A stretch of DNA of 64,000 bases from Candidatus Geothermarchaeum rappei. Lineage in GTDB: Archaea > Thermoproteota > Nitrososphaeria > Geothermarchaeales > JDFR-13. The stretch covers positions 105,820 through 169,819 of the forward strand of contig MTMB02000001.1 in assembly GCA_002011085.2 (NCBI GenBank), given 5' to 3'. Position numbers and translations under genes: made by a program. Positions 18,163 through 28,399 of the stretch are shown piece by piece. Each line of letters opens with the position of its first letter. The first letter of the stretch is position 1. The notes beneath the pieces were generated by a model. The model saw only the letters and a list, made by a program, of their open reading frames with translations. It ran no database searches and was not told where the DNA came from.

Positions 18163-18250
18163 ATCAAATTCTAAATTTAGTTTCCTTTATATATTAACTA
18201 TTAACCTTTAAATTGTTTAGTTGTAATAAAAGTCTCCTAGATATATCTCT

Positions 18251-18637
18251 ATGGCACATGGCTGGTGTGGTGAAGTGAGTGTAAAAAATATTGTTGGTAA
18301 GTTTGGGGCTTTAGGCAGGGTTGGGAAAGGCATAGGCCTAGCAGCTGGATTATACGCACTCCTATTAGGAGTGTATCCTAAGCCATTCAACCTACTGCTC
18401 GTCACAGGGCTTCTGCTGGTGGTTGCAGAGGCGCTGGAACTCTATAGAGCTGAGCTTAAGACGATAGTAAAGCCAGTCATATTAGGAAGTTCAATGGGCT
18501 TAATCATATTATATTCATTTATGGTTAACGACGTCCTATCGTCAACCATTTTTATGAATCAATCTTCTATAATAGTCTCCCTAGTTATAGGGATACTATT
18601 AGCGGTCTTCACAGCTCTATTCAAACTGTTTGAGTAG
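18251..18637 (+). CDS. Small membrane protein of unknown function
   Basis: This 128-residue protein has four predicted membrane helices, arranged as two hairpins (about residues 27-62 and 74-127), and a short charged N-terminus. It is divergent from the arginase-family gene and overlaps the convergent membrane-protein gene by 17 bases. The ATG at 18251 follows a TATA-like CTTTAAATTG by a suitable distance. A GTG at 18275 is an alternative start. I do not recognise the family. Confidence 0.6.
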   Translation: MAHGWCGEVSVKNIVGKFGALGRVGKGIGLAAGLYALLLGVYPKPFNLLLVTGLLLVVAEALELYRAELKTIVKPVILGSSMGLIILYSFMVNDVLSSTIFMNQSSIIVSLVIGILLAVFTALFKLFE

Positions 18638-19172
18638 CCCTTCTCCATCTATTTATAAATACTAGTGTGAGTATCGAGAAGAAAAATATCATGAAGAATA
18701 GTTTTGTAGCGAATACTAGGTTCCATGAATATTTTGAGTATTGAAACTTGCTTGCTATCAAGTCTACATTAATCGCTTCTCCCCCATCTAACAGGGTTGC
18801 TATAACGGCTCCCCAATACATGAAGTTGAATAATATCTCGTATAGTGATATGAAGAGGAAAAATATCGAGATTACCTCTATTATCTTCATAGTCTCCTCA
18901 GAGACAACTTTATATGGATTTTCAATAGACTCTAGGACCAAGAGATAGCCTATTGTACCTATTACGATGGAGAATGTTATGGGTTTCATCATAATGATTC
19001 CAGGGATAATATTAAGCTCATAATTCACCATATTCTCTCCAAGTGGATAGCTTCCACCGTCACTTATCCAGAGGATGAAGTGGCCTATGAACAATGCTGA
19101 GGCTATTAGTATCAGTATCAACCCTACTGGACGGAATAGTTTAAAGAGGTTTCTAGACATATTCCACTGCAT
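18621..19172 (-). CDS. Membrane protein of unknown function (four helices)
   Basis: This 183-residue protein has four or five hydrophobic helices, a basic N-terminus (MQWNMSRNLFKLFRPVG) and a basic C-terminus (INRWRRATQTV). This orientation pattern suggests both ends are cytoplasmic. Its start is uncertain: ATGs at 19172 and 19160 are both usable, and a TTG at 19184 is less likely. It is divergent from the V/A-ATPase operon, and its promoter lies in the 140-base gap between them. Function unknown. Confidence 0.65.
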   Translation of the reverse strand: MQWNMSRNLFKLFRPVGLILILIASALFIGHFILWISDGGSYPLGENMVNYELNIIPGIIMMKPITFSIVIGTIGYLLVLESIENPYKVVSEETMKIIEVISIFFLFISLYEILFNFMYWGAVIATLLDGGEAINVDLIASKFQYSKYSWNLVFATKLFFMIFFFSILTLVFINRWRRATQTV

Positions 19173-19284
19173 TTTACAACCCAAAATATTATTTACAATA
19201 TGGTTAGGGATAAAAGGCTTTGCAAAAGTGGTCTAAATATTGTCATATTATAGACATAGATTTATGTATATCAAGATTTATTGA

Positions 19285-19296
19285 GTATTTAATAAT
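19285..19296 (+). promoter_or_regulatory. TATA-box promoter of the V/A-ATPase operon
   Basis: GTATTTAATAAT is centred about 23 bases before the GTG start of the first ATPase gene, which would make its mRNA leaderless. No ribosome-binding sequence is needed in that case, and none is obvious. Confidence 0.4.
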
Positions 19297-19311
19297 AATG
19301 TTAGGTTTTGG

Positions 19312-19647
19312 GTGGGGATATTGGGTTCAGTAGTCTTCGTAGGCGACGAGTACCTCTCCCTCGCGTTTAGGCTGATAGGCGTAGAGTCGTACGTAGTCTA
19401 CGATGAGATTGAGGCGGAGAAGAAGATTGGAGACCTCCTTGACAACGAGGATATCGATCTGCTTATCATTCCCGAGTCACTATATATAAAGCTGACTGGA
19501 CGGCACTTCAAATTTAGGAGGGAGGGGAGGGACAAGCCTGTGCTGGCTGTGGTCCCTGGCCTAGAAGGCTCTGTAGGTAAGAGGATCGAGGATATATATA
19601 ATTTGATTAGTCAGGCTGTAGGTGTTAGATTAGAGTTGGGGAGATGA
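19312..19647 (+). CDS. atpF: V/A-type ATP synthase subunit F
   Basis: Subunit F belongs to the central rotor stalk of the archaeal ATP synthase. The 111-residue protein shows the Rossmann-like pattern of the family: VVFVGDEYLSLAFRLIGVE, then a DLLIIPESLY strand and the VLAVVPG loop. It is the first gene of the F-H-E-A-B-D-C block. The start is a GTG, probably leaderless. A TTG nine bases later (19321) has a GGTGGGG upstream and is an alternative start. Confidence 0.85.
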   Translation: MGILGSVVFVGDEYLSLAFRLIGVESYVVYDEIEAEKKIGDLLDNEDIDLLIIPESLYIKLTGRHFKFRREGRDKPVLAVVPGLEGSVGKRIEDIYNLISQAVGVRLELGR

Positions 19648-19653
19648 TGTGTT

Positions 19654-19959
19654 ATGAGTATGGAGATTAACAAGCTTTTGGAGATTGAGCGTGAGGCTGA
19701 GGAGAAGATTAGAGAAGCTAGGCTGAAGGCTGAGAAACTCGTCAACGAGGCTAAGAAGAAGGCGCAGGAGATCATTAAGGAGGCTGAGGCCAGGGAGTTC
19801 AGTGATATCGAGGAGGAGTATAAAAAGAAGATTCAGGAGGAGAAGGAGAAGGTCTTTAAGGAATATGAGGCTGAGGCTGAGAAGATATACAAGAAGGGCT
19901 CTGGAAACGTGGATAAAGCCGTGGATTACGTATTGAAATGGGTCTTGGGGGTGGAGTAA
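19654..19959 (+). CDS. atpH: V/A-type ATP synthase subunit H (peripheral stalk)
   Basis: This 101-residue protein is nearly all charged alpha helix, with repeating Glu/Lys/Ala, as expected for the H (G) subunit that forms a coiled coil with subunit E in the peripheral stalk. Alanine-rich heptads run from residue 10 to about 85. It lies 6 bases after subunit F and one base before subunit E. The assignment rests on composition and position. Confidence 0.85.
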   Translation: MSMEINKLLEIEREAEEKIREARLKAEKLVNEAKKKAQEIIKEAEAREFSDIEEEYKKKIQEEKEKVFKEYEAEAEKIYKKGSGNVDKAVDYVLKWVLGVE

Positions 19960-19960
19960 G

Positions 19961-20584
19961 ATGGGTATTGAGGAGCTTAGGAAGGAGATTTTAGAGGAGG
20001 CGGAGAAGAAGATTAAGGAGATATTGGCTGAGGCTGAGGCGGAGGCTAAGAAGATTGTAGAGGATGCTGAGAAGAAGGCTGCTCAGATTATTGAGAGTAG
20101 AAAGGAGTCGGTCTTAAAGTCACTTAGGGAGAAGGAGCGATCCGAGTTGGCTATCGCTAGAATAGAGGGTAAGAGGCTAATTCACAATAAGAAGTGGGAC
20201 TTGGTTAATGAAGTGTTTGAAAAGGTTATTGAGAGGCTAAGGGAGTTTAGGAAGTCTAAGGAGTATGAGGATGTCCTTATAAACTATATTGCTGATGCAG
20301 TTAAGCATCTGAATATTGATAAGGCATTGGTATCAGTTAATGAAGATGATCATAAGATGCTTAAGCAGAAGCTTAAGTCAATTGAGAAGAAGGTCTCTAA
20401 GCTAGTAGGGAAAAACGTCTCTCTAAAACTATCCGATAAGAAGCTTAGGATCATCGGTGGCGCCATAGTCACGGATATGGATGAGATGGTCATCTATAAC
20501 AATAGCTTTGATGCTAGAGTAGGTGCTGCCAAGGAGGAGTTGGCGGCGGATGTATTGAATATGTTGTTTGGTGAGGGGATGTAG
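19961..20584 (+). CDS. atpE: V/A-type ATP synthase subunit E (peripheral stalk)
   Basis: Subunit E anchors the catalytic head to the membrane stator. The 207-residue protein has a long N-terminal coiled coil of Glu/Lys/Ala heptads (residues 1 to about 90) that pairs with subunit H. Its C-terminal alpha/beta head includes LRIIGGAIVTDMDEM and VYNNSFDARV-like sequence typical of the family. It ends one base before the subunit A ATG, which indicates tight coupling. Confidence 0.93.
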   Translation: MGIEELRKEILEEAEKKIKEILAEAEAEAKKIVEDAEKKAAQIIESRKESVLKSLREKERSELAIARIEGKRLIHNKKWDLVNEVFEKVIERLREFRKSKEYEDVLINYIADAVKHLNIDKALVSVNEDDHKMLKQKLKSIEKKVSKLVGKNVSLKLSDKKLRIIGGAIVTDMDEMVIYNNSFDARVGAAKEELAADVLNMLFGEGM

Positions 20585-20585
20585 T

Positions 20586-22409
20586 ATGAGAGAAGGAGAA
20601 GTTATTCGTATAGCGGGTACACTTGTAGTTGGAACAGGTATTCCAGATATCACTATCGGTGAGGTTGTAGAGGTTGGCTCCGAGGGTTTGATCGGTGAGG
20701 TCATCAGGATTATTGAAGACACATTTGCCGTGCAAGTATATGAGCCTACAAGTGGCTTGAAGCCGGGCGACCCTATTAAGGGTACTGGTAAGAGGCTGGT
20801 TGCTGAACTTGGCCCTGGGTTACTTGAGAATATATTCGATGGAGTAGGTAGGCCGTTGGAAGACCTTATCAAAGCTTCTGGGCCGTTTATCAAGAGGGGT
20901 ATCAAGGCATATACACTACCAAGAGACAAAAAATGGGAGTTTAAGCCTACGGTAAAAGAGGGTGAATATGTCTCTGGTGGAGATATAATTGGAGAGGTTC
21001 AGGAGACGGTAAATACTGTTCATAAAATAATGGTTCCGCCTGATGTAAGCGGTAAGCTAATTGAAATCGCTGAGGGTGAATACACTGTAACCGATGTAAT
21101 TGCAAAGGTTGAGACTGAAGAAGGAGTTATTAAGGAGCTTACCATGATGCAGGAATGGCCGGTGCGTGTAGCCAGGCCTATAGCCCCTGGTGGTAGGCTC
21201 TCCCTAGACACGCCTCTGATCACAGGTCAGAGGGTTATTGACGTGTTCTTCCCAGTGGCGAAGGGTGGAGCCGCGGCTATTCCAGGTGGATTCGGGACTG
21301 GTAAGACAATTACGCTGCACCAGTTGGCTAAGTGGAGTGATGCAGACATAGTCGTGTACATCGGGTGTGGAGAACGTGGAAACGAGATGGCTGAGGTACT
21401 TACAGACTTCCCCGAGTTGAAGGACCCGAGGACAGGGAGGCCTCTCATGGAGCGTACTGTCTTGATCGCCAATACAAGTAACATGCCAGTATCGGCTAGG
21501 GAGGCGAGTGTATACATAGGTATTACAATAGCAGAGTACTATAGGGATATGGGTTACGATGTGTCTCTAATGGCCGACTCCACGAGTAGATGGGCTGAGG
21601 CAATCCGTGAGATCTCTGGTCGTCTAGGTGAGATGCCTGTAGAGAGGGGGTTCCCGGCATATCTACCTGATAAGATCGCCGAGTTCTATGAGCGTGCAGG
21701 TAGGGTAAAGGCATTGGGTAAGCCGGAGAGAGTAGGATCTGTAACTATCGTTGGAGCGGTTTCACCCCCTGGTGGAGACTTTAACGAGCCTGTAACCATC
21801 CATACCCTAAGGTTTACAGGAGTATTCTGGGCGTTAGACCCTGATCTAGCGTATAGTAGACACTTCCCAGCTATTAACTGGCTCAAGAGCTATAGTCTAT
21901 ATGCCAACCAGATCCTGGGTGGATTCGTAGGTAGTTTCAGCATGTATCGGCAGGAGCTGTTTAACTGGTGGAAATCAGTTCAGTCAGACTTCAACGTATA
22001 TAGGGATAAGGCGATGGAGATATTGACCACAGCTGCGGAGGTAGAGTCAATCGCTAGAATCATTGGTGAGAAGTCCCTGCCGGATGACCAGCGTCTACTA
22101 TTGTTGACGTCTGAGCTCTTAAAGGAGGGCTTCCTAAGGCAGAACGCCTTCGACGAGGTAGATACATTCTCCGAGCCAGAGAAATCAGCATTGCTCCTGA
22201 AGCTGATAATAGACTTCCACCACATGGTTGAGAAGGTGATTAAGAAACGTATCCCAATTGACCGTGTAATAGACTTGCCTGTAGTAGCTAAGATCAAGAG
22301 GGTGAAGTTCGACCCAAGGCGTGTAGAGGCAATACTGGAGGTGGCCCAGGAGGCTAGGGAGGAGCTGTTGAAACTAGCCGAGGAATATAGGGTTGAGGTG
22401 GAGATCTAG
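20586..22409 (+). CDS. atpA: V/A-type ATP synthase catalytic subunit A
   Basis: Subunit A carries the catalytic nucleotide sites of the A3B3 head. The 607-residue protein has the N-terminal beta barrel ([14 protein letters not shown]), the A-type bulge domain (about residues 110-190), the Walker A motif GGFGTGKT, the GCGERGNEM segment with the catalytic Glu, and the Walker B-type [13 protein letters not shown]. The ATG at 20586 directly follows the subunit E stop; an in-frame ATG at 20568 lies inside subunit E. No insertion is evident, so there is no intein. Confidence 0.97.
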   Translation: MREGEVIRIAGTLVVGTGIPDITIGEVVEVGSEGLIGEVIRIIEDTFAVQVYEPTSGLKPGDPIKGTGKRLVAELGPGLLENIFDGVGRPLEDLIKASGPFIKRGIKAYTLPRDKKWEFKPTVKEGEYVSGGDIIGEVQETVNTVHKIMVPPDVSGKLIEIAEGEYTVTDVIAKVETEEGVIKELTMMQEWPVRVARPIAPGGRLSLDTPLITGQRVIDVFFPVAKGGAAAIPGGFGTGKTITLHQLAKWSDADIVVYIGCGERGNEMAEVLTDFPELKDPRTGRPLMERTVLIANTSNMPVSAREASVYIGITIAEYYRDMGYDVSLMADSTSRWAEAIREISGRLGEMPVERGFPAYLPDKIAEFYERAGRVKALGKPERVGSVTIVGAVSPPGGDFNEPVTIHTLRFTGVFWALDPDLAYSRHFPAINWLKSYSLYANQILGGFVGSFSMYRQELFNWWKSVQSDFNVYRDKAMEILTTAAEVESIARIIGEKSLPDDQRLLLLTSELLKEGFLRQNAFDEVDTFSEPEKSALLLKLIIDFHHMVEKVIKKRIPIDRVIDLPVVAKIKRVKFDPRRVEAILEVAQEAREELLKLAEEYRVEVEI

Positions 22410-22421
22410 GAGGTGGTTTAG

Positions 22422-23831
22422 ATGGGTGTTGATGTAAGAGATGTGTCTGGATTAATATATAGAGGGATTAGAGAGGTTAAGGGCTCTATCCTAGTGCTAG
22501 ACCCGATTCCAAACGTGCTTTATGACGAGGTTGTTAGGGTCAGGGCTCCAGATGGCATAGATAGGCTTGGTAGGGTTCTGGAGGTTAGTAAAGACTATAT
22601 CATCATCCAGGTATTCGGAGAGGAATCTGGTCTCCAGACGGATACTGTCATTAAATTCACTGGATCTACATTCGAGATCCCTGTTTCAGACGATGTATTA
22701 GGTAGGATGTTCAACGGGCGTTTCGAGCCTATTGATGGAATGGGCCCAATTGCATCGAGGGATAAGAGGGATATTAATGGTGAGCCGATTAATCCAAAGG
22801 CTAGGATTCATCCAAACAACTTTATCCAGACAGGTATCTCGGCTATAGATGGAATGCTATCGCTTGTACGTGGTCAGAAGCTACCTATATTCTCAGAATC
22901 CGGCCTTCCACATAATAGAGTGGCTGCACAGATCGCTAGACAGGCCACTGTACTGGGTGAAGAGGAGGAGTTCGCCTTGGTCTTCGCGGCTATGGGCCTT
23001 AAAAACGACGAGGCCCGTTTCTTCATAGACTCATTCAAGTTATCTGGGGCAATTGAGAGGTCTGTGGTCATTCTTAACTTAGCCGACGACCCTGCTATTG
23101 AGAGGCTTGTAACCCCAAGGATCGCCCTGACGATAGCTGAGTACCTAGCCTTTGAATTAGGCTACCACGTATTGGCTATCCTGACAGATATGACTAACTA
23201 CTGTGAGGCTCTTAGGGAAGTTAGTGCCGCTAGAGAGGAGATACCTGGTAGAGGAGGCTATCCAGGATACATGTATAGTGACCTAGCCACGATATATGAG
23301 AGGGCGGGTATCGTGAGGGGTAAGCCAGGTTCATTGACTCAGATGCCTATTCTAACCATGCCCGCTGGTGATAAGCGGCACCCGATACCAGACCTGACCG
23401 GATACATCACAGAGGGACAGATTATATTGAGTAGGGACCTCGACTCCAGAGGAATCTATCCACCTATCAACGTGTTGCCAAGCCTAAGTAGGTTGATGAG
23501 AAGCGGAATCGGCCCTGATAAGACTAGGGATGATCATAAGGATGTTGCTGACCAGCTTTACGACGCATATTCAAGGGGTCTCAAGGCTAGGGACTTGGCT
23601 AGGATCGTCGGTGAAATGGGTCTAAGCGATAGAGAAAGGCTGTTCCTGAAGTTCGCGGATGTCTTTGAGCGTAAATTCGTCAATCAAGGTGAATATGAGA
23701 ATAGGAGTATTGATGAGACACTAGATCTTGCATGGGAAGTCCTATCGATATTACCGCCTGAGGAGCTTGTCAGGGTTAAGGAGGAGACTCTCGAGAAGTA
23801 TTATTATAAGGCTAAGCACCCAGAGGCCTAA
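22422..23831 (+). CDS. atpB: V/A-type ATP synthase regulatory subunit B
   Basis: Subunit B is the non-catalytic nucleotide-binding partner of subunit A. The 469-residue protein shows the family sequences [16 protein letters not shown] (in place of a Walker A), [34 protein letters not shown] and [22 protein letters not shown]. An AGGAGGTGG ribosome site precedes the ATG 12 bases after subunit A. The length is standard. Confidence 0.97.
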   Translation: MGVDVRDVSGLIYRGIREVKGSILVLDPIPNVLYDEVVRVRAPDGIDRLGRVLEVSKDYIIIQVFGEESGLQTDTVIKFTGSTFEIPVSDDVLGRMFNGRFEPIDGMGPIASRDKRDINGEPINPKARIHPNNFIQTGISAIDGMLSLVRGQKLPIFSESGLPHNRVAAQIARQATVLGEEEEFALVFAAMGLKNDEARFFIDSFKLSGAIERSVVILNLADDPAIERLVTPRIALTIAEYLAFELGYHVLAILTDMTNYCEALREVSAAREEIPGRGGYPGYMYSDLATIYERAGIVRGKPGSLTQMPILTMPAGDKRHPIPDLTGYITEGQIILSRDLDSRGIYPPINVLPSLSRLMRSGIGPDKTRDDHKDVADQLYDAYSRGLKARDLARIVGEMGLSDRERLFLKFADVFERKFVNQGEYENRSIDETLDLAWEVLSILPPEELVRVKEETLEKYYYKAKHPEA

Positions 23832-23845
23832 CGGGTGTATGTAAA

Positions 23846-24457
23846 ATGAGTTTCACAAGTGGAGTTTCAGCGAGCCCCGGTGTACTACTGGCTCTCAGAG
23901 ACCAGCTTAAATTCATTAAGAAGGGTAAGGAGATCCTAGAGATGAAGCGTGACCGCTTAGCGGGAGAGATTAATAAACTACTTGGAATGGTTAGGCTCAG
24001 GAGGGAGGCTGAGGACCTCTTTATGGAGGCCTATAGATTATTTGTGAAAGCGTTGATGAGGAAGGGTCTTAAGGACTTGGATACAATTGCTAAGGGAGTT
24101 AATTATGTGAAGCTCAGCCTAGACACGTCGATGATCATGGGGATCAACTTGGTGCAGATGGATATCAAAGAGCCTCCAAACCTCGACTCTATTTATGACC
24201 CACTTGTCCAGGGTGCTGCTAAGAAGCTTTATGAGGCCTTTGTAAAGATGCTTAAGGCTGTTGAGATCGAGAATAATATCGAGTTATTAGCAAGTGAGCT
24301 GATGAGTACATCTAGAAAGGTAAATTCACTTGAGAAGATCGTTATTCCAGAATACGAGGCTCTAATCAGATATGTTGAGGAGAGGCTCCTCGAAGAGGCG
24401 TTGGAGGAGTTCGTTAGGACGAGATATATTATTGTTCAGCGTGGTGGTGGAGAATAA
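23846..24457 (+). CDS. atpD: V/A-type ATP synthase subunit D (rotor shaft)
   Basis: Subunit D is the central coiled-coil shaft that rotates inside the A3B3 head. The 203-residue protein has the N-terminal helix ending in LKFIKKGKEILEMKRDRLAGEI and a matching C-terminal helix with VNSLEKIVIPEYEALIRYVEERL, both hallmarks of the family. It is one of the most recognisable members of the operon. It ends one base before subunit C. Confidence 0.95.
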   Translation: MSFTSGVSASPGVLLALRDQLKFIKKGKEILEMKRDRLAGEINKLLGMVRLRREAEDLFMEAYRLFVKALMRKGLKDLDTIAKGVNYVKLSLDTSMIMGINLVQMDIKEPPNLDSIYDPLVQGAAKKLYEAFVKMLKAVEIENNIELLASELMSTSRKVNSLEKIVIPEYEALIRYVEERLLEEALEEFVRTRYIIVQRGGGE

Positions 24458-24458
24458 T

Positions 24459-25493
24459 ATGGTGTTGAAGTCAGCCAACTATATATATGTGGTTACAAGG
24501 ACACATGGATTGAGTACGCATCTTCTAAAGAGAGAGGATCTAATGACTCTCTTGAGAGCCCCTTCATTCGAGGCTTTTGTAGAGGGTGTTATGAAGGGGG
24601 ACTACGCTGAGAAAGTAGGGTTACTAACTAGTGAAAAGGCTACTGCAAAGGATCTTAATAAGATATTCTCTGAGGTTTATGTCTCGAGACTACTGTATGT
24701 AATTAAGATTGCGAGCGGTGGAATCAAGAAATTCCTAGACTCGTTTACAAGGAGGGTTGAGGTAGAGAATATAAAGAAGATTATCCGCGCAAAGTTCCAT
24801 GGCCTCGAAATTACACAGGGTGATCTAATTCCACTTCCCCGGACTTACTCCGTCATAAACTATCAGGCTATGATCGAGGCAGAAGCGTTGGACGATGCCC
24901 TCAATTTACTGGGTTTCACCAAGTATAGAGGGGTGGTTAACCGTCTATCGGTTGCTAGGGAAATAGATTCCACAATACCCCTGGAGGCTTTTCTAGACTC
25001 AATATACTTTAAAAACTTGTATAAGTCGATGAAGAAGGTCCCGGATGAGCCTACTCTAAAATCGGTTGTAGGGACTGAGATTGACTTTAGAAACATCTAT
25101 TACTTAATATCCTATAAGCTGCTGGATGTTCCGCAGAGGATTATGGAGGAGTCTGTTGTCAAGCCACTGCATCGATTCAAGGATATGGAGATAAGCAATC
25201 TCATAAAGGCGAGGGAGGAGGCGATTATAGAGGTTTTAAACACATCTAACTATCGTTGGCTAACCTCCTCAATAGCCCAGTCACTTGAGGAACGGTCCAT
25301 AGACAACTTAGAGTATGAGTTGTCAAGGTTATTCAAGGGATATATCGATAAAGTAGGGATAAGGAATGCACTTGGACTGGGATATGTAGTATGGTATCTA
25401 TATAGTATTGAATATGAGTTTAGGAACCTGACCGCCATAGCAATCGGGAAGGAGCTTGGCTGGGAAGAGTCTGAGATAAAGGTAATCTTCTAA
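24459..25493 (+). CDS. atpC: V/A-type ATP synthase subunit C
   Basis: Subunit C forms the funnel that links the rotor shaft to the membrane ring. The 344-residue, mostly helical protein contains the family-like segments SANYIYVVTRTHGL, IKKIIRAKFHGLE, LKSVVGTEIDFRNIYYLI and the C-terminal WYLYSIEYEFRNLTAIAIGKELG. The frame is open back to 24372, but the ATG at 24459 follows the subunit D stop and gives the usual N-terminus. A T-rich stretch near 25501-25510 may terminate this first ATPase block. Confidence 0.92.
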   Translation: MVLKSANYIYVVTRTHGLSTHLLKREDLMTLLRAPSFEAFVEGVMKGDYAEKVGLLTSEKATAKDLNKIFSEVYVSRLLYVIKIASGGIKKFLDSFTRRVEVENIKKIIRAKFHGLEITQGDLIPLPRTYSVINYQAMIEAEALDDALNLLGFTKYRGVVNRLSVAREIDSTIPLEAFLDSIYFKNLYKSMKKVPDEPTLKSVVGTEIDFRNIYYLISYKLLDVPQRIMEESVVKPLHRFKDMEISNLIKAREEAIIEVLNTSNYRWLTSSIAQSLEERSIDNLEYELSRLFKGYIDKVGIRNALGLGYVVWYLYSIEYEFRNLTAIAIGKELGWEESEIKVIF

Positions 25494-25556
25494 CTCCCTA
25501 ATCTTTTTATTATCCTGATCCTAGAGTTATCCAAGGAATGGAGAATAATCTTCTAT

Positions 25557-26135
25557 TTATTTATTGTTGTTATTAAAGTTGCTGTAGAATATGAATGCCG
25601 TTGCGATGGCAAGCGCCATGAAGAATGCCATAAGTGGAAACGACGGCCCAATCTGGATCCTGAGGACTAGGTAAACCAAGAATTCGGCGATGAGTATCAA
25701 TGAGCCTCTCTCCTTCTTAAATATCTCCATACCTATTTCCCTGGTTCTTAGATCGATTAGGAATAGGCTTAGTAGTATGATGAAGTTATACATTGATATG
25801 AACATTGCGTCTATAAATACGCCTAAGCCACTTGGGAAGCCCACTGCACCAATGGAGTAGACGGCTGCTACAACCACGTTGAAAACCGGGATTATATATA
25901 GATATCCTATAAACTTGGCTGCAATATCTTCTTCGATACTTGATATTATCAGGGTGGTTCCCAGGAGGAATAATATGACGTCTACTAGGAAGATAATTGG
26001 ATTCTTACCTAGTTCACTAATAACCTCGTAGGAGCCGAAGGCAAGTTGTCCAGCGGTACATAAGTAGACTACATAAGCTAGTGGAATAGCCAGTGTCGCG
26101 ATCACCATGATTATCCCGATATCCTCCTTATTCAT
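25557..26135 (-). CDS. Membrane protein lying between the two ATPase gene blocks
   Basis: This 192-residue protein has six predicted membrane helices and ends in an asparagine-rich tail (NFNNNNK). I do not recognise it. It is transcribed against the ATPase genes, between subunit C and subunit I, and shares a 244-base divergent promoter region with subunit I. A GAGGTGA lies 12 bases before its ATG. Whether it is functionally tied to the ATPase is unknown; its position alone suggests the question. Confidence 0.65.
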   Translation of the reverse strand: MNKEDIGIIMVIATLAIPLAYVVYLCTAGQLAFGSYEVISELGKNPIIFLVDVILFLLGTTLIISSIEEDIAAKFIGYLYIIPVFNVVVAAVYSIGAVGFPSGLGVFIDAMFISMYNFIILLSLFLIDLRTREIGMEIFKKERGSLILIAEFLVYLVLRIQIGPSFPLMAFFMALAIATAFIFYSNFNNNNK

Positions 26136-26285
26136 TACTTACTGGTCACCTCATCATTACTGCATATGAATATTGACGTTGATGTAGATATAATCATTAT
26201 ACTCCGTTATTAATATGACTTAGATATTATTTCCCGAAATATATAAATTTCTATTAAGGTATACTGATTTATTTGTCAAGTAAAC

Positions 26286-26327
26286 ACCTGTAATTTAGTT
26301 TCCTTATATGTGATTTATATTACAGGT
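26286..26327. repeat. 9-bp inverted repeat abutting the TATA box of the subunit I gene
   Basis: The arms ACCTGTAAT (26286-26294) and ATTACAGGT (26319-26327) are perfect reverse complements separated by 24 bases. The right arm ends at a TATA-like TTTTAAATT (26327-26335), which lies about 50 bases before the atpI ATG. The repeat sits where an archaeal repressor or activator would bind. An RNA hairpin is less likely, because the repeat lies upstream of the predicted transcription start. Confidence 0.5.
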
Positions 26328-26379
26328 TTTAAATTATTGCCTAATAATTATTTTGTTAAACTAGGGGGTGTCGTAGTTA

Positions 26380-28332
26380 ATGCTAAGGCCTTCGAGGATG
26401 AAGAGGTTCTATGTAGCTGTCCCTCAAAATAAGGAGGAGGAGGTTGCTGAGGCGCTGGGGAAACTGGGTTTTGTAGAGTTGTTTTCTGAAAAGCCGCAGA
26501 CGTTAAGAGGGGATGTGGCGCTAGACACATATTCAGCATTTATACGTATTGTTGAGAGGGCTCGTTTGGCCTATGAGACTATAGAGGATATCCTGCCTAC
26601 TGTCGGGGAGAAACTCTCTTTTGTAGAGCGTCTAAAGAGCGCTTTCCAGATTCCAAAGATAGAGAGACGGGTTGAAAAGGTATCTGTAGATGACTTAAAG
26701 TCTATCTTGCCCGAATATGAGGAGCGTTTCTCCAAGTATTCCAGCACCCTAGACAGCATTAGGCGTAGGATATCTGAGATAGATGATCTTCTTGTTAAGA
26801 TAGAGGTCTTTAGGAGACATGGTATTCCCCTAGACACCCCCGGAGAGTATACCCATATATTTGTTAAGGCTGGTTTTGTACCCGAGGTCAATATCGATCG
26901 GCTGAGGGAGGCTTTAAAGCCATTTAATGTCGTCCTAACCATATTGGAGGGAAGGCCTAAGGATAAGTTTGTCATGATAGCCGCTTCTCAGAAGGATAAG
27001 GAGGCGATTACAAATATACTAACGATGCTTAATATGGAGGAGATACTTCTTCCAGAGGACATTGACCCCGATCCCGAGAAGGCATATATATCCTTGCTTG
27101 AGGAGAAAAACAAGCTTTTTGAGGAGCTTGGGACATTGAAGAAAGAGTTATCGAGCTTTATAGACGAGTTATCTCCCAAGCTTAGATACGTACGTTTCAT
27201 GTATAGAGTGCGATCCATGACACTGAGGACGAGGAACTTCTCCGTGTTCTACGGATGGGTTCCCAAGGATAAAATCAGTGAGCTTGAGTCGAAGATCAGT
27301 GAGGTAACTGGGGGGCTTATGCATCTGGAGGCTGAGGACCCTGATCCAGAGAGTGATGTAAAGCCACCTACTCACTTAAAGCATCCACCGATTGTAGACA
27401 AGTTCCAGCTGATAGTTAGGATGAGGGGCACGCCAAGTTATTATGAACTCGACCCAACAATCTTCTTCACGGTACTATTCTCAATAATGTATGGAATGAT
27501 GTTCGGCGACGTGGGTCAGGGAATAGTATTATTCATACTTGGACAGATATTCTCTAGGATAAAGAAGCCTTTCCTAGGGATATCATACACTGCCCTTAAT
27601 AAACTCGGGGGCATACTATCCATCGCCAGTATATTCTCCATAATATTCGGATTCCTATATGGAGAGAGTTTCCTACTCCACTTCATGGATCCGATATGGC
27701 TCAATCCACTCGAGGACCCGATTGCGATAAGCGTAGTAGCAATAATATTTGGATTAGTTCAGATATGTATAGGCCTTGTGCTAAACATAATTAACGAAGT
27801 TATGAACAAGGAGTATATAACCGCCCTACTAAGCTGGAAAGGCTTGGCAGGTCTAGTATACTATCTGATAGGCATCGTATTGGCAGTTAGATTTATAATT
27901 GGGGGAATGCGTCTAGAGGTCTTCGCAGCACCTGAGAACCTCCCGCTTGTCGGAGCGGCATTAGGCCTCTTAGGCATAGGGTTCCTGAAGCCGACGATTG
28001 AGAACATAGTTGAGAAACATGGGCATCCATTCTCGGAGACTATGATGGAGGGCGTTAGCGAGTTTATCGAGATGTTCCTCTCATACATAACCAACTCAAT
28101 ATCATACGTCAGGTTAGGTGCCTTCGCCATAGCACACGTCGCCCTGGCACAGGTAGCACACATCCTAGCTCCGCAGCTAGGGTTCGTCACGGCATACCTC
28201 ATATTCAACGTGATAGTAATATTGATCGAGGGCTTCTCAGCAGGTATACAGTCCATTAGGCTGCTGTTCTACGAGTTCTCAACGAAGTTTTACAAGAATG
28301 AAGGTAGGCCATTTAGACCATTACGTATATAA
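26380..28332 (+). CDS. atpI: V/A-type ATP synthase subunit I (membrane stator)
   Basis: Subunit I (subunit a) provides the ion half-channels next to the proteolipid ring. The 650-residue protein has a soluble N-terminal half of about 360 residues with coiled-coil segments (MKRFYVAVPQNKEEEVAEALGKLGFVEL). Seven or eight membrane helices follow, containing the conserved FFTVLFSIMYGMMFGDVGQG, ETMMEGVSEFIEMFLSYITNSISYVRLGAFAIAHVAL-type and GFSAGIQSIRLLFYEFSTKFY regions, with the essential Arg in SYVRLGAF. It heads the second ATPase block with subunit K. A GGGGGTG precedes the ATG. Confidence 0.95.
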   Translation: MLRPSRMKRFYVAVPQNKEEEVAEALGKLGFVELFSEKPQTLRGDVALDTYSAFIRIVERARLAYETIEDILPTVGEKLSFVERLKSAFQIPKIERRVEKVSVDDLKSILPEYEERFSKYSSTLDSIRRRISEIDDLLVKIEVFRRHGIPLDTPGEYTHIFVKAGFVPEVNIDRLREALKPFNVVLTILEGRPKDKFVMIAASQKDKEAITNILTMLNMEEILLPEDIDPDPEKAYISLLEEKNKLFEELGTLKKELSSFIDELSPKLRYVRFMYRVRSMTLRTRNFSVFYGWVPKDKISELESKISEVTGGLMHLEAEDPDPESDVKPPTHLKHPPIVDKFQLIVRMRGTPSYYELDPTIFFTVLFSIMYGMMFGDVGQGIVLFILGQIFSRIKKPFLGISYTALNKLGGILSIASIFSIIFGFLYGESFLLHFMDPIWLNPLEDPIAISVVAIIFGLVQICIGLVLNIINEVMNKEYITALLSWKGLAGLVYYLIGIVLAVRFIIGGMRLEVFAAPENLPLVGAALGLLGIGFLKPTIENIVEKHGHPFSETMMEGVSEFIEMFLSYITNSISYVRLGAFAIAHVALAQVAHILAPQLGFVTAYLIFNVIVILIEGFSAGIQSIRLLFYEFSTKFYKNEGRPFRPLRI

Positions 28333-28399
28333 AATGATATATTAAGTATATCCATCTATTTTTGGTTAATAAGTGGTATATTTGGGGGTGTATCTTTAG

